Notes under the pieces: model-generated
Seen by the model: only the letters and a program-made list of their open reading frames with translations
The model's database searches: none
Told to the model about the DNA's origin: nothing
Assembly (NCBI GenBank): GCA_905221605.1
Contig: CAJNDS010001413.1
Coordinates: forward strand, 251,501 to 315,500
From: Symbiodinium natans
Taxonomy: Eukaryota; Sar; Dinophyceae; Suessiales; Symbiodiniaceae
Length of the DNA stretch: 64,000 bases
Reading direction: 5' to 3'
In this document: in pieces, positions 30,581 through 40,868 of the stretch
Numbering within the stretch: the first letter of the stretch is position 1
Layout of the letters: every line of letters begins with the position of its first letter
Program-made: the position numbers and the translations under genes

Positions 30581-31379
30581 TGCCTGTTCCCCCGCGTGCG
30601 GGCTGACGTGCAGTCTGTCGCTGGGCGTGCTGCTGATGCTGCTAGCCGCCGGTTGGTCTTGCTGGCTGCTAATTCTGGGGATATGGCGTATAGTAAGTAT
30701 AGTGTTGCTGTTGTAGCCTCATCCAGCAGCCCCATTTGTTTGAGGGATGTCGTGGACCGCTTCTTGTAGGACGGGCCCCGAAACTACCACGCCAGGATTG
30801 GACACGTAAGAATAGTTTGTTCTATTTGCACCACTTATGCAGCTGGATTTCGGGCTTATCAAGATTGAAGGTGGCCTTGAAAACGATCTTTCTCCAAGTG
30901 AGCCCAAGAACAATAGGCCGAGCATCAGCTTCAAGACCAATGGGAACCCCTGAGGCATCCTTTTTTCCAACTCCCACCAAGCGACCTCCCCGAAAAAAGG
31001 TTGAAGGTAAGTTGGGGCCTCACCATTGGCCAACAGCTGAACAAACTCCCGACTTTGCCAATGACCTCTTCTTCACGACCATGAGCGGCCAGCTACAAAA
31101 CCGCCAAACACCGGGACCCAGCAAGGCAAATGTGAGGATACGGCACCATGGGAGTGCCCCAATGCTGCTGACACACTCGCAAGCCTGTCGCAATTAACCC
31201 CAAAGCGTGATTCCATAGATCGCCATGGGCAAGATTCCATATGGTGGCTAACAGGAGGCTGGGCCCAGATTCCCTGCGGCAAGGATAGCTTTGAGGACAG
31301 GCGAACAAGACCCCCAAAAACCCCACTCACTAGACACGCACGAGCCCGTCGTGTCAGAACCTCTCTGCACGCCGACAGC
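30581..31379. other. Probable decayed retroelement sequence
   Basis: GC-rich with short frames such as DAASRRLVLLAANSGDMAYS (about 30630-30690). Just upstream of a recognisable RT, so likely its degraded 5' part. Not identified with certainty. Confidence 0.35.
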
Positions 31380-31939
31380 CGATGCCGCGCAGCGTAGAAT
31401 GGGAGATCAGCAGCTTGCTCGTACTCGTAATGGGGCTGATATTCTTGTTCACGCCGCGCGCATGGGTGACTGCTCATGGTGCAGTGCCTAACGCTGTCAT
31501 TCTGCAAAAAGATATTCGTAACGCGTTTAACGAAGTCCAACCTCGTCAGTTCTTAGCTGATTGTCGCAACCATGCTCCAGCATTTGCCAGATTTGCTCAT
31601 TTCTGCTATGGCACCAGCACTAATTTGATGTACGAGGGGGGTCATAGAGGACAGCAGGGGTGTCCGCTCATGGGCCCAATGTTTGGATTGACGAGTCGTC
31701 GTATGTTCGAGGAAGCCAGGGTTGCGTCTGCTCGACCGCCGCCCGAGTTTGAAGTCGCCTTTGCCGATGACGCTTATTCAGGTGGTGATGTTGCTGACGT
31801 TCTGGCAGCTTTCAGAACTGAAACCGCGCTTTCCTGCACATATGGTCTCCATTTCGACTTGGGCAAATGTAAGTTGCACCTGTTAGCAGGTGAGCAGTTC
31901 AGAGGAGACGTTTCTAAGTTTCAGGCCTTGGGGGTTTAG
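31380..31939 (+). pseudogene. Non-LTR-type reverse transcriptase fragment
   Basis: RT motifs in order are ILQKDIRNAFNEV (motif A, catalytic Asp), GGHRGQQGCPLMGPMFGL (motif B) and FEVAFADDAYSGG (motif C, ADD in place of the YVDD/YADD forms). Upstream, GADILVHAARMG in another frame fits the preceding RT block, implying a frameshift near 31485. The frame ends as it runs into TTTAGGG repeats at 31929. This is a LINE-like RT, different from the copia RT at 19 kb. Confidence 0.85.
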
Positions 31940-32125
31940 GGTTTAGGGTTTCCCAAATAAGGGAACATATAAAGGGCCTACCTAGGGACGATTGGGTAAG
32001 TGGGTCCTCACCGCCTTGGGCCTGCAGCGCTTTCAGCTGGGCTTCCAGCTCCTTCTCCTGAGCTCAATTCCATTCCTGTATGTGCTTAACATTGACAAAC
32101 CCTAAACCCTAAACCCCTAAACCCC
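31929..32125. repeat. Telomere-like TTTAGGG and CCCTAAA words
   Basis: TTTAGGG copies at 31934-31950 follow the RT fragment; CCCTAAACCCTAAACCC in the opposite orientation lies at about 32097-32124. Confidence 0.85.
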
Positions 32126-32324
32126 TACAATGAATCTGCAGAAAAACAAAGCCTGCAGTACCCCGGTCCAAGCTTTTCTTGTTGATGCCAGAAGACGTCG
32201 AATTTCTGTTGGTTAGTAGGGAATGCTGGAATAAGGTACTGTATATCATCCCTTAATTAAAGGGTACATATAGGGGATATATGGTATCTTATTCCCGTCC
32301 CAGCAGTAAGTCAAGGAATGTTGC

Positions 32325-33656
32325 TCACTGGCCCAGCCCCTGTGTCTCAATTGCATACATCTCGCAGGTCCGCGCGACAAAGAGGACCACAATGTTGTCC
32401 TTCACAACCAAGGCATAGACACGGGTGTCCTGCGAGGGTAAAAACATCGTGCCCAACAGTCGTGGCATCAATGGATTGGCAACATCAACAACAGCGAAAC
32501 CACCGGCGGGGTCTTGTTCAAGGGGCACTACTGCCTTGCCATAGTGTATGTGGATGCGGTTGGCTCTGCTCATCTTCTTGTGCAGGAGAAGCCCAACTTG
32601 CTTGGGGAAAGCAGGCTGGCTGACGTTGAAAACGGCCACGCCCCCTGGGTGCCCCCACAAAGCAGCTACCCAAAGTGCAGGCGTGTCTCCGTGAGCAGCA
32701 TTGAAAGAGCCGTCGGAACCAGTGTGTAAGTAGTCCCCAACCATCTGGTTGTAGTAGCTGGCTGTCATTGTAGCGCACTCGTTGGCATGGCAAACCACGT
32801 GCATGCGAGATGCATCTGTTATATTTACTACGGCAAATGTCTGAGACTCAATGCCACCGACATAAAGAAAGTTCCCATTGACTGTGATGGACTCTGGTGC
32901 ATGCACCCCTGTGTGTACTGTGCCCACGGGCATAGGCATAGCTGGGTCAGTAACATCTACAGAATGAACCCTGCTGAAGCCATAGCGGTCGCACCCCATC
33001 AGCTGCGGATCGTCGCACCAACCTTGGCTGAGAAACGCATAGATCTTGCCCTTGGCCTTCTGCAACTTCACATGCAGCGTTGAGGGAGCATCTGGGATAT
33101 CCGCGAAAGCCAGCAGGCGTGGATGTGAGGATTGCTGCACATCGAATGTATACACACCTCCTTTAGCAAGAGAAGCAACGACGAGAAGATCCCCGAGACG
33201 GTCTTGGCCTTCCACTGCCTCGCTCGAATGCCAAAGGTGAACAATGGCTGGGGCTCGTGGATCGGAGACGTTCACTACAGCCAGTCCAGCTGCAACTGAA
33301 GACCCCTGCTCGCCACCCTGTGGGCAAAGCTGCGGCGTGCAACCCACCCAACCACGCTTGGTGACGTAGACCAGGTCGGGTGCTTCTGGGTAGATGCGTG
33401 CTTCGGTCGGATGGTTCATGGCATTGCAGTCTTTGAGGTGGGAGACAACCTTTGTCTGGAGCACATCCTCCGAGAGTTCCACCGCCTTTCTCTGAAGTGC
33501 GCTGGTAGAACACTCTTGCCGTCCCTTGTCTCCGCATTCGCTGTCCACTCCCAGCCCATACTTCAAAGCTGCATCTTCCATCGGCGCAATCTGCGAGAAT
33601 GCGGCCGCGGCTACACCCAGGCCGGGCAGAAGGCGCGAAAACAACAAAAGCGACAT
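32325..33656 (-). CDS. LVIVD-repeat beta-propeller protein, secreted or endomembrane
   Basis: Intact single-exon frame of 443 residues. Residues 1-25 (MSLLLFSRLLPGLGVAAAAF) form a likely signal peptide. At least six LVIVD-type repeats follow, seen as GLAVVNVSDPRAPAIV, VYTFDVQQSSHPRLLAF, VHSVDVTDPAMPMPVG, FAVVNITDASRMHVV, VAVFNVSQPAFPKQVG and FAVVDVANPLMPRLLG. Such repeats build beta-propellers found in extracellular or surface proteins; the ligand is unknown. Cysteines in the insert loops fit an oxidising compartment. A splice-acceptor-like TTATTGCAG lies about 30 nt before the ATG and could receive the spliced leader. Absence of introns contrasts with the multi-exon genes at 51-60 kb. Confidence 0.85.
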   Translation of the reverse strand: MSLLLFSRLLPGLGVAAAAFSQIAPMEDAALKYGLGVDSECGDKGRQECSTSALQRKAVELSEDVLQTKVVSHLKDCNAMNHPTEARIYPEAPDLVYVTKRGWVGCTPQLCPQGGEQGSSVAAGLAVVNVSDPRAPAIVHLWHSSEAVEGQDRLGDLLVVASLAKGGVYTFDVQQSSHPRLLAFADIPDAPSTLHVKLQKAKGKIYAFLSQGWCDDPQLMGCDRYGFSRVHSVDVTDPAMPMPVGTVHTGVHAPESITVNGNFLYVGGIESQTFAVVNITDASRMHVVCHANECATMTASYYNQMVGDYLHTGSDGSFNAAHGDTPALWVAALWGHPGGVAVFNVSQPAFPKQVGLLLHKKMSRANRIHIHYGKAVVPLEQDPAGGFAVVDVANPLMPRLLGTMFLPSQDTRVYALVVKDNIVVLFVARTCEMYAIETQGLGQ

Positions 33657-34039
33657 AGTGCTGGCAACACTGTTTGTTGCGGGCAGCCTGCAATAACTCT
33701 GACAGCCAATTCTTGCGGGCGATGCCGCGTGCCATGATCTATATCAAGGATGTGTTGGGGGCATTTTGATAGCGCATTTGCAGAATCTCTCAGCTTAGAG
33801 GAAGCTTGGAAAGATGTCAAGAGCAATGCGCCGTGATAAAGGCAAGAGAGAGAATCTCTGAACAACAAACCTCTTGGCCTCTTCATCGAGCTCGTCCAGG
33901 TCTCCGGGCTCGGTCTAATCTATGGGAGTTGCGTGGTCTGCAGCTTCCACCATGTTCAAAAACCAGCTTCTATATAGCTGAGGCTTACTTGCAGCGCCTT
34001 GGGCATTCATTGCACATGCGTTACACAATGTCACACATG
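33657..34039. other. 5' flank of the LVIVD gene, nothing else seen
   Basis: No gene recognised. Candidate trans-splice acceptors (AG after a pyrimidine stretch) lie within the first 60 nt upstream of the start. Confidence 0.4.
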
Positions 34040-34345
34040 GTTTAGGGTTTAGGGTTTGGGCGCCCTCAAGCTGGGCTCCAAGCATCCTCCTCTTCCTCAT
34101 CGCCCTCATCCTCCAGAGCATCTGGAGCCTCTGACAGCGACGCGAGGACAATTCTAGCGCTGAGGGGAGTGCTGGCGCCGGGCATCGGCACCATTACCAC
34201 AGGAGTTTGCTTGGACGCAAGTCGCACCAAGCTCCCTAAATCCCAAACCCCTAAACCCTTAACCCCCAAACCCCAAAACCCGAAAAAACCCTAAACCCTA
34301 AAACCCAAACTCAAAACCCTAAGCCCTAAACCTTAAACCCTAGCC
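34040..34345. repeat. Telomere-like tracts in both orientations
   Basis: TTTAGGGTTTAGGG at about 34040-34056; CCCTAAA, CCCCAAA and CCTTAAACCC variants at about 34228-34345. Confidence 0.85.
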
Positions 34346-34494
34346 GACCCAACTCTCGCCTCGAGCTCCTCGAGCTGCTCTTCGAGCTGCTCCGCTGCCT
34401 TTCCTCTCTGACTGGCATGGGGACGCCTCGGGGCCCTTTTTGCTTTCTGGTACACACGAGAGACCACGATTGTTCCCTGCGGAGTGATCTCGGA

Positions 34495-34680
34495 GGGTTT
34501 AGGGTTGAGGGCTTAGGGTTTAGGCCTGACTGGGTTCGACGGATCTTGCCCCCTTTTTGGGAAGGTTGAGGTGCTGCATTGAAGAGAGTTTGCCCTGGAA
34601 GTCCGGCATAGCTCGGAGCACAATGCCATTCAATGCACTGCCATCTGGTCCAGGGTTTAGTGGTTTAGGGTTTAAGGAAT
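34495..34680. repeat. Scattered TTTAGGG words
   Basis: GGGTTTAGGG-like words at about 34495-34525 and 34652-34672, separated by unique sequence. Confidence 0.7.
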
Positions 34681-34755
34681 AGACGGGAAGAAAGTTCACT
34701 TGGGCTTCTGGGGGGCGGTCATATGGGGCATAACCCCCCCGAAGCACAAGAGGGT

Positions 34756-34845
34756 GAGGCCTCCGAAGCACGAGAGATTAGAGGCCCTTCACTGCTCTCT
34801 GAGGCCTCCGAAGCACGAGAGATTAGAGGTCCTTCACTGCTCAGT
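34756..34845. repeat. Two 45-bp tandem units
   Basis: GAGGCCTCCGAAGCACGAGA begins at 34756 and 34801, giving a 45-bp period. Confidence 0.9.
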
Positions 34846-34860
34846 TTGGGGGTCGCCTGG

Positions 34861-34970
34861 CAGTTGGGGGTTTCACCTGGGCTCGTGTCGGGCTCCCGGC
34901 ACGCAGTTGGGGGTTTCACCTGGGCTCCTGTCGGGTGCTCCTGGCGGCTTTTTCGGGGTTTCACCTGCGT
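34861..34970. repeat. 43-bp tandem repeat
   Basis: CAGTTGGGGGTTTCACCTGG begins at 34861 and 34904; a diverged third GGGGTTTCACCTG follows at about 34956. Confidence 0.85.
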
Positions 34971-35145
34971 GAATGGATGTTAACGTGGGGGTTTCACTCC
35001 TGCACCGTTTTCATTCGGATTGTTTTTGGGTTCGTGGCTTGACCTTGTTTTGATTTTTGCCCTACCCCTGCAGGCAAGGATGAGGAGGAACTCTGGGATG
35101 GCACCTCCAACCCACAGACGCTTGGCTTTCTTCTGGCTGGCTCTT

Positions 35146-35535
35146 AGGCCTTAAACCCTAAATCTAAGCCCTCAACCCGAGACAACCCTAAACCCTAAAC
35201 CCTACAAAAAGAGCATAGAAGTTAAACTGTTAGGAGGGGTTCAGCAGTCAGCCAAGGATGTGGCTTGGAGGCTACGGGAACTCGCCCACAGACCGCGCGA
35301 ACCTGCCGAACAGTTTCAGTTCAGGGCTTACTCCCACCATACTTGTAGGGCTTGCGGTTTAGGGTTTCGGGTTTTAGGATTTTAGGGTTTTTGGGGTTTA
35401 GGGTGTTGGGGCTTTAGGGTTTTAGGGGTTTAGGGCTTTGGGGTTTTAGGATATTAGGGTGTTAGGGTTTTAGGGGTTTTAGGGGTTTTAGGGGTTTAGG
35501 GTTTTAGGGTTTCAGGAGTTTAGAGTTTTTGGGTT
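35146..35535. repeat. Telomere-like arrays, CCCTAAA then TTTAGGG
   Basis: CCTAAACCCTAAACCC around 35150-35212 and a longer TTTAGGGTTTTAGGG-type array at about 35350-35535, in opposite orientations. The array has irregular units of 7-9 bp, and the following AT-rich island starts directly after it. Confidence 0.9.
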
Positions 35536-35539
35536 TGGG

Positions 35540-36790
35540 GCGGGGCTTAGCAATGTTTAGGGTTGCATGATCATGAGTAGAGGCTGTGTCGTTGTCAGCG
35601 TTCAGGGGCGATATCCGCATTGTTGAGTATATCATCGCAAATGGAAGTTTCTCGTCAGGGGGGATATGGATATTCCCTAATTGAGCCGATATTTTCATTG
35701 GAGCCGATGCTAGATATTCGAGATGGATCGTGATCGAGTCGGCAACCCTGACCCTTGAATTCGAAGCAGAATATGGAGGCGAGATTGAACTTGTTTGGAC
35801 GATTTTTCAAGAAGAGGCCATTTTGGCCGATAAATCCGGATTTCGATTCGATATCTCTCAATACATCTTTCATTTATTGGCGGAAGAATAATGTCCGAAT
35901 TTCAACGATTGGGGGGCTGGAAGATCCCTGATTCGAATGTCGATATCCTCAAGATAGCTATCTCTGGCTCTCGGGATTTTCGTAGACGAATTCCTTCGTG
36001 ATGCGCGCTCCACGATTGAAGACTTCGGATCGATTATCCAATTTTTCCTATGATATTTCATCTATTCCAATAATTCCTATCATATGAAAGAATAAAATAT
36101 TGGCGTATAACATTCCATACGAATATATCAATTCTTCGGTGATGATCTATCAACGCATCCAAAGAGAATATTTCGAAATTATCTTGGGACGTTCCTTGAA
36201 TGATATTCAATGGATCCAAATTAGATTCCCATTGACATGGGGGAATTCGACCTATTCAATTCATGATGCGAAAAAACACAAAAAAAAGTCAGATTGATCG
36301 AATGGACCAAATACAAATCAGTCCAATTAGTCATCTATATCGTTTTTTCCGATTAACGTGATGGATTCCATCAGATGAATTCTCTTTTGGATCAGATCCA
36401 TTTCATGGAAATCCCATATCAATCTAATTTCCAAGATTCATTAGAAGGAGTTTCATTGATTTTCCACATGAAATTATGGAATATATTTGCGTCCGACCTA
36501 TTATTCGAATATAACAATCATCATCTCCTACGAAAGATATATAATTCTAGCATATTATATTTTTTGATCTCATTGAAATATAATTCGGATTACCATTGAT
36601 TGGACTGGGAAATATCTGCGCACATTATGATGAAATTATTGATCCTCATGATCATCATATCTTAGATTATAGATTATCAATATTTCAAAGGAGGGATTCA
36701 CAATTGATTCCAGAATACGAATCATCAGTACACGAATTTGGTTGCTCTTCGTCCTACATTTGGAACCAATTGGTTTGATGAATGACGATC
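35540..36790. other. AT-rich island A, unknown origin
   Basis: Composition is organelle-like (AT-rich; words gaattc, aatttc, gatcc) and unlike the rest of the window. All frames are short (up to 74 codons) but contain protein-like stretches, e.g. YQRIQREYFEIILGRSLNDI on plus and IPRARDSYLEDIDIRIRDLP on minus. I do not recognise any gene. Possible sources are a decayed organellar insertion, horizontally acquired DNA or contamination joined at repeats. Confidence 0.5.
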
Positions 36791-36799
36791 CATAGGCCC

Positions 36800-37045
36800 T
36801 TTTCGCTCTGCGGCAGCCCTGTCGCAGGCCCCGCCTCTTCCGTTCCTTTTGGCTGCTTGTGGGGGGCGTAAGGGAGTGTAGGGGGGGGGGGTGTGTAACG
36901 GGGGTGAAGGGGGTATACGGAGTACGCAAGGGGGTTTAAGGGGGGGTGTAAGGGGGGGGGGGGGGGGGGGTAAAGGGGAGGGGTGTCAGGGAGGGGGGTA
37001 TCGGGGGGGGTGTTAGGGGAATTGTTTAGGGGGATGTTAGGACAA
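36800..37045. repeat. Poly-G and GGGGTGTA-rich tract
   Basis: Multiple long G runs, the longest at about 36952-36970. Strong G-quadruplex potential and high assembly risk. Confidence 0.85.
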
Positions 37046-38470
37046 AAATGGACAACCATAGGAAAGGCTTAGGTTGATAAAGGTGAAAAGAGCGAAACGA
37101 ATTAAGTGCAGTAATTGTGTGAGAGAGTGAACGAAACGTATAACACCTTGGAATCAGGAGCCATGAATAGTATTAATATTGTACGGGCTTTTCTTGCGTG
37201 TGCGTCTAACACCATTGTTCATTCATCCCATCTCACCCTTGAAGAGAATACAAAAAGACCCTACAATATTAATACACTCTTCATCTTTATTCTAATTCAC
37301 TTTTCTTTGCGTTTATCCCGGGTTATAATTCTGTGGGAAGTGAATGAACGAACTAAATCGGCGGCATCATGGACGAACTAAAGAAAACAACCACGAATTA
37401 CTAATCATCAAAACAATAAGAAGAAAACCAATCACTTCTATCTTCTAATGAATCCTTCTGATTCTATGAGTGAAGAAAACCATATTAAAATTAGTGATTG
37501 AATCTTCTTTGCGAAGTCTTTTGATGAATCGTTTCGCTCACAGACTTTATGAAGAGAATTCGCAAAGAAAATAATACGGGCGTAAAATGCAAGGAATAAA
37601 GGTGCAGAGAGCATATTGAAAGAAGATCATAAGAAAGCCATGCAATGTAATGCTGATATTATAGAAGTTCTGGTTTCTGGAGATATAATCTATTTTCTGA
37701 TGAATATAATTCTATTCTTATAAGGACTGATATTAATGTTCCGGAGATTCCAAAGATGAATTATAATGAGCGTAGCGAAGCATGAAGCCCGCCGTAATAT
37801 TAGAACGAAACCCACATGACAATAGTAAGAGAGCAAAAAGACGCGTGAGCACAGCGAACAAGGAATGAGCGAGCGACAAGTGAATGATTACATTATGAAG
37901 AGAGAAGTGAATTTGAGAACGAAATGAAACTGTGAATGAAGTGAACGTAAGGAACGCCCGAACGAAGTAAACCGTGAACAGGATGTACGTGTCAAGGAGC
38001 GGATGGACCGTGCATGAACTGTGTGAAGAGAACAAGTGAGCGATTTAATAATAGAATTGTAAGCGAGTGAAACGACTGCACTTAAGATGTGAGCGAACGG
38101 GGAATTCAACAGATAACCGTCTATCACCAAGAATTACTCACCATTGACTGCCAAGGAACAACCCATCCAAGAAGCATTCTATCTTTCTTAGGGGGGCTTT
38201 TCTAAATACTACTTACTTCATCGCCCCTTAAAAAACCCCCAATATATTATGCTATTATTAATAGTATTATAACCAGGCTTATTATATTCTTTTGTGCCCG
38301 GGCTTTCAGTAAGAACAAGAAGAGCGAACAAGATAATACAATAAGTGCGTTTATCAGGAGTTCATGACGCATGAAACGCACGATTTGTATGAACGAAATT
38401 TTTCTTTACCTGGCGATGAGATTAGAAGAAGGATGTGAGGAAAGGGGAATGTTGGACGTACCTTGACTGT
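37046..38470. other. AT-rich island B with dispersed GTGAACGAA words
   Basis: AT-rich with repeated words of the type GAACGAA, GTGAACG, GAGCGA and AAGTGAATG, densest at 37100-37150, 37330-37380 and 37740-38100. Frames are short and not recognisable. The vocabulary is unlike the flanking dinoflagellate DNA. No tRNA or rRNA could be recognised by eye. Confidence 0.5.
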
Positions 38471-40436
38471 CAGAGAATGTTTCGCGAGTACACGGTCAAC
38501 CTTGGTTTCCCAGTTCCCCGACCCCAGTAAATGTTAAAAACCTGAGGACCTCTTGCAGGAAAGCCTGGAAAAGGTAGGCCCCGCATGGCGTACCTTTCTA
38601 TAAACCTACAATTGCACAAGTGCCCAAGACTCGATGTACGTACTTCCGATTGAAAACAATGAAGATCACAGTGGCCGTGGGAATTCTTCACCAAAGCAGC
38701 ATGAGCAGAAATTGTTGCATCAGCCTCTTGTCACTCTGTAATTGTGCTTGCTTCGTGGCCATCAAACCTTTTTCGTCACCAGCCATATCTCGACCTTGTC
38801 TGTGCCTGGCTCCAAATGGAAACGCGTCAAGTGGTGAACTGCGTGGCATGCGCGTTTAGCCACAGGAAAAGGAATGTCGGCAACACCCACCTTGGTCAAC
38901 TTCCCGCCAGCCGCTCGATCCAAGTCTTCTGCCTCTTTCTCGATTGCCTCCTGCGCCTAAGCTTCCGAAACGTCGCCAGTGAGGCAGGAACAAAATCTGA
39001 TTCACCATCACGGCATGTTTTGCCGCCACGCAGCAAGCCAATTGATGTGATGTTTCCTGCTGTAGGCTCAAAATGGCTCGACATGGCTCAACATGGTTCG
39101 AGCCCAGGTGCCCTGCTCCGAAGCGCAAGGTGCAGAGTCCACTGAAGTCCTCTTTTGTGTTCGGGAAGGATTCGACAATGTCGTGCTCTGCCACCTCTCT
39201 TGGTCGTATTGGCTGATCTCAGACGGGACCTCAGGGGAGATCTGCGCATGCCAGATGCCCAGTAAAGGGCCTGTGTCTAGGCAAGCACATGGCGCGTCTA
39301 AGGTTCAGCTCTGCTTGCTCGTAGAAGGCCAGGCTGGCCAGTCAGAAGGTTGTTCATCTTCCAATCTGGGTCCTACAGGAAGGAGCTGGTGCTGTGCACT
39401 CTTCATGCTGAACACTGGGCCTTCATGCTGTCGGCCGAGATGTGCAGCACCTTCGCAGAAGAGGACCTCACATGACGGCAATAAAATTTGTGAAGACAGG
39501 AATGAATATGGACTGACAACAGGCACAGTTACCGGTCACAGCTCAGTTGCGTCAAATGGTCAACTTCTGCCTGCGATGGTCCAGCCTCTGCTTCTGCTTC
39601 TGCTAGCTCCGACCCGTCATTCGTGCACGGTGCTGAAGTTGGACGGGCATCTGAACTCGTCAACTCAGGGTGTGTCAGGACTAGCTTGCAGAGTTCGAAG
39701 CATCGGGTGCTTGAGCAGTCGTGCAGGAAGCTCTTCCTTCAGGTGACAATGCGCCAGCACATGCAATGGAGAACTGCGATGTCCGAACCTGGCGTTTTGA
39801 AGTGATTGCCACGGCACATCGTGGGTAAGGCGATGGTTACTGTACAGTGATGCAAGCATGTACCATTTCAGCCAACACTTGGTCATCTCTTGAAAATTAA
39901 ATTAGGGCCCGTTTTGTGCACACCTAAGCAGTGGGCCGCAGCACAGCGTAGCATGTAACAAGAACTCGGAAGGAACCAAGGTTTGGAGAACCGGCCTTCT
40001 GGGTCTGAGATGGTTGAGTGCAGCTTTGCTGTGCATCCCTGTGTGTTCATTGTCAACGCTGCCTGCTGGGGCCTACTGGATTTGTTGGGGCCTGCTGTCC
40101 TGTGACTCCTCAACTTCTGGGACATGGGCTGCACGGACTACCCAGGCATTCCTCGCACAAGGGCCAGGGTGTGTGAAGCAAAGGAAGCATTGAAACCCAT
40201 CGAGCAACTTAGCGCCGGGCGCATCGCCCAAGGCCTGAGGTTTCCTCAAACTGTGAAGCGGCAAAGAGCGGCAACAACTGCAACAAGGAGACAAGGCAAA
40301 CCGAAACTAGACGTCTGCTCTGCGTGCTGATTGAGCCAGGAAGCTCCCTAGGCTTTCCAGCCGAGGCAAAGTCTATCTCTATCTGGCCGTCGTTCCCAAG
40401 AGCTGGAGACACCTCCTGCGTCATTCTAGCGTGCAA
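38471..40436. other. No recognised gene
   Basis: GC content returns to the level of the gene-bearing right half. An open frame at 39093-39746 plus lacks domains and is crossed by other frames. Candidate exons cannot be separated from noise by eye. Confidence 0.35.
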
Positions 40437-40868
40437 TCACGAAATGGGCCTAGGCTTTTGCTTAACGAAGGAAGCGCGAGCGAACGCACACAACAAACTC
40501 ACATCATTGCCCAAAGTGTCAAGTAAGATTGGGCCTTCTTTGGCCGTGGCAGAAGAGACACAAGCGATGAAGACGGGTCGGTTGGGGACTGCGCCTCCTG
40601 TCGGGGGAGCAATTGCCGGAGGCGAACACATGTCCTCCATGAGCTGAGGTGCCTCACCCATGGATGGAACCTGCATCTCCTCCGCTTCCTTGTCTGAACT
40701 GTCGTTGCTGGACTCGCTTTCCTGGCCGCTTGAAGCATGACACATGTGGTCAGTAGCATCTCTGTCCTCACAGTCACGAACGGGCCTGATGCTCCGACTC
40801 GCTTGTTGCCTCTGTGTCCTTTTCCTCCTCATCGAGAGATGCCACTTACGTTTGCAAAGGCCAACCAA
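40437..40868 (-). CDS. Possible exon, acidic protein of unknown function
   Basis: A minus-strand frame with coding-like composition: a basic start, then ESESSNDSSDKEAEEMQVPS, MGEAPQLMEDMCSPPAIAPP and PVFIACVSSATAKEGPILL. No domain recognised. It may be one exon of a larger gene, since both ends show possible AG/GT borders. Confidence 0.3.
   Translation of the reverse strand: MVGLCKRKWHLSMRRKRTQRQQASRSIRPVRDCEDRDATDHMCHASSGQESESSNDSSDKEAEEMQVPSMGEAPQLMEDMCSPPAIAPPTGGAVPNRPVFIACVSSATAKEGPILLDTLGNDVSLLCAFARASFVKQKPRPIS

Noticed and set aside
35540-36790. Assignment of AT-rich island A to a plant plastid gene such as ycf2
   Set aside because: Style is similar but I could not align any stretch with a known organellar protein.
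39060-39085. AGCCATTTTG on the minus strand as a spliced-leader relic
   Set aside because: Ten-base match, the rest (AGCC) does not fit GCTCAAG, and no supported gene lies downstream.
39093-39746. 217-codon plus-strand frame
   Set aside because: No domain, unremarkable start context, and other frames are equally open; left unassigned.
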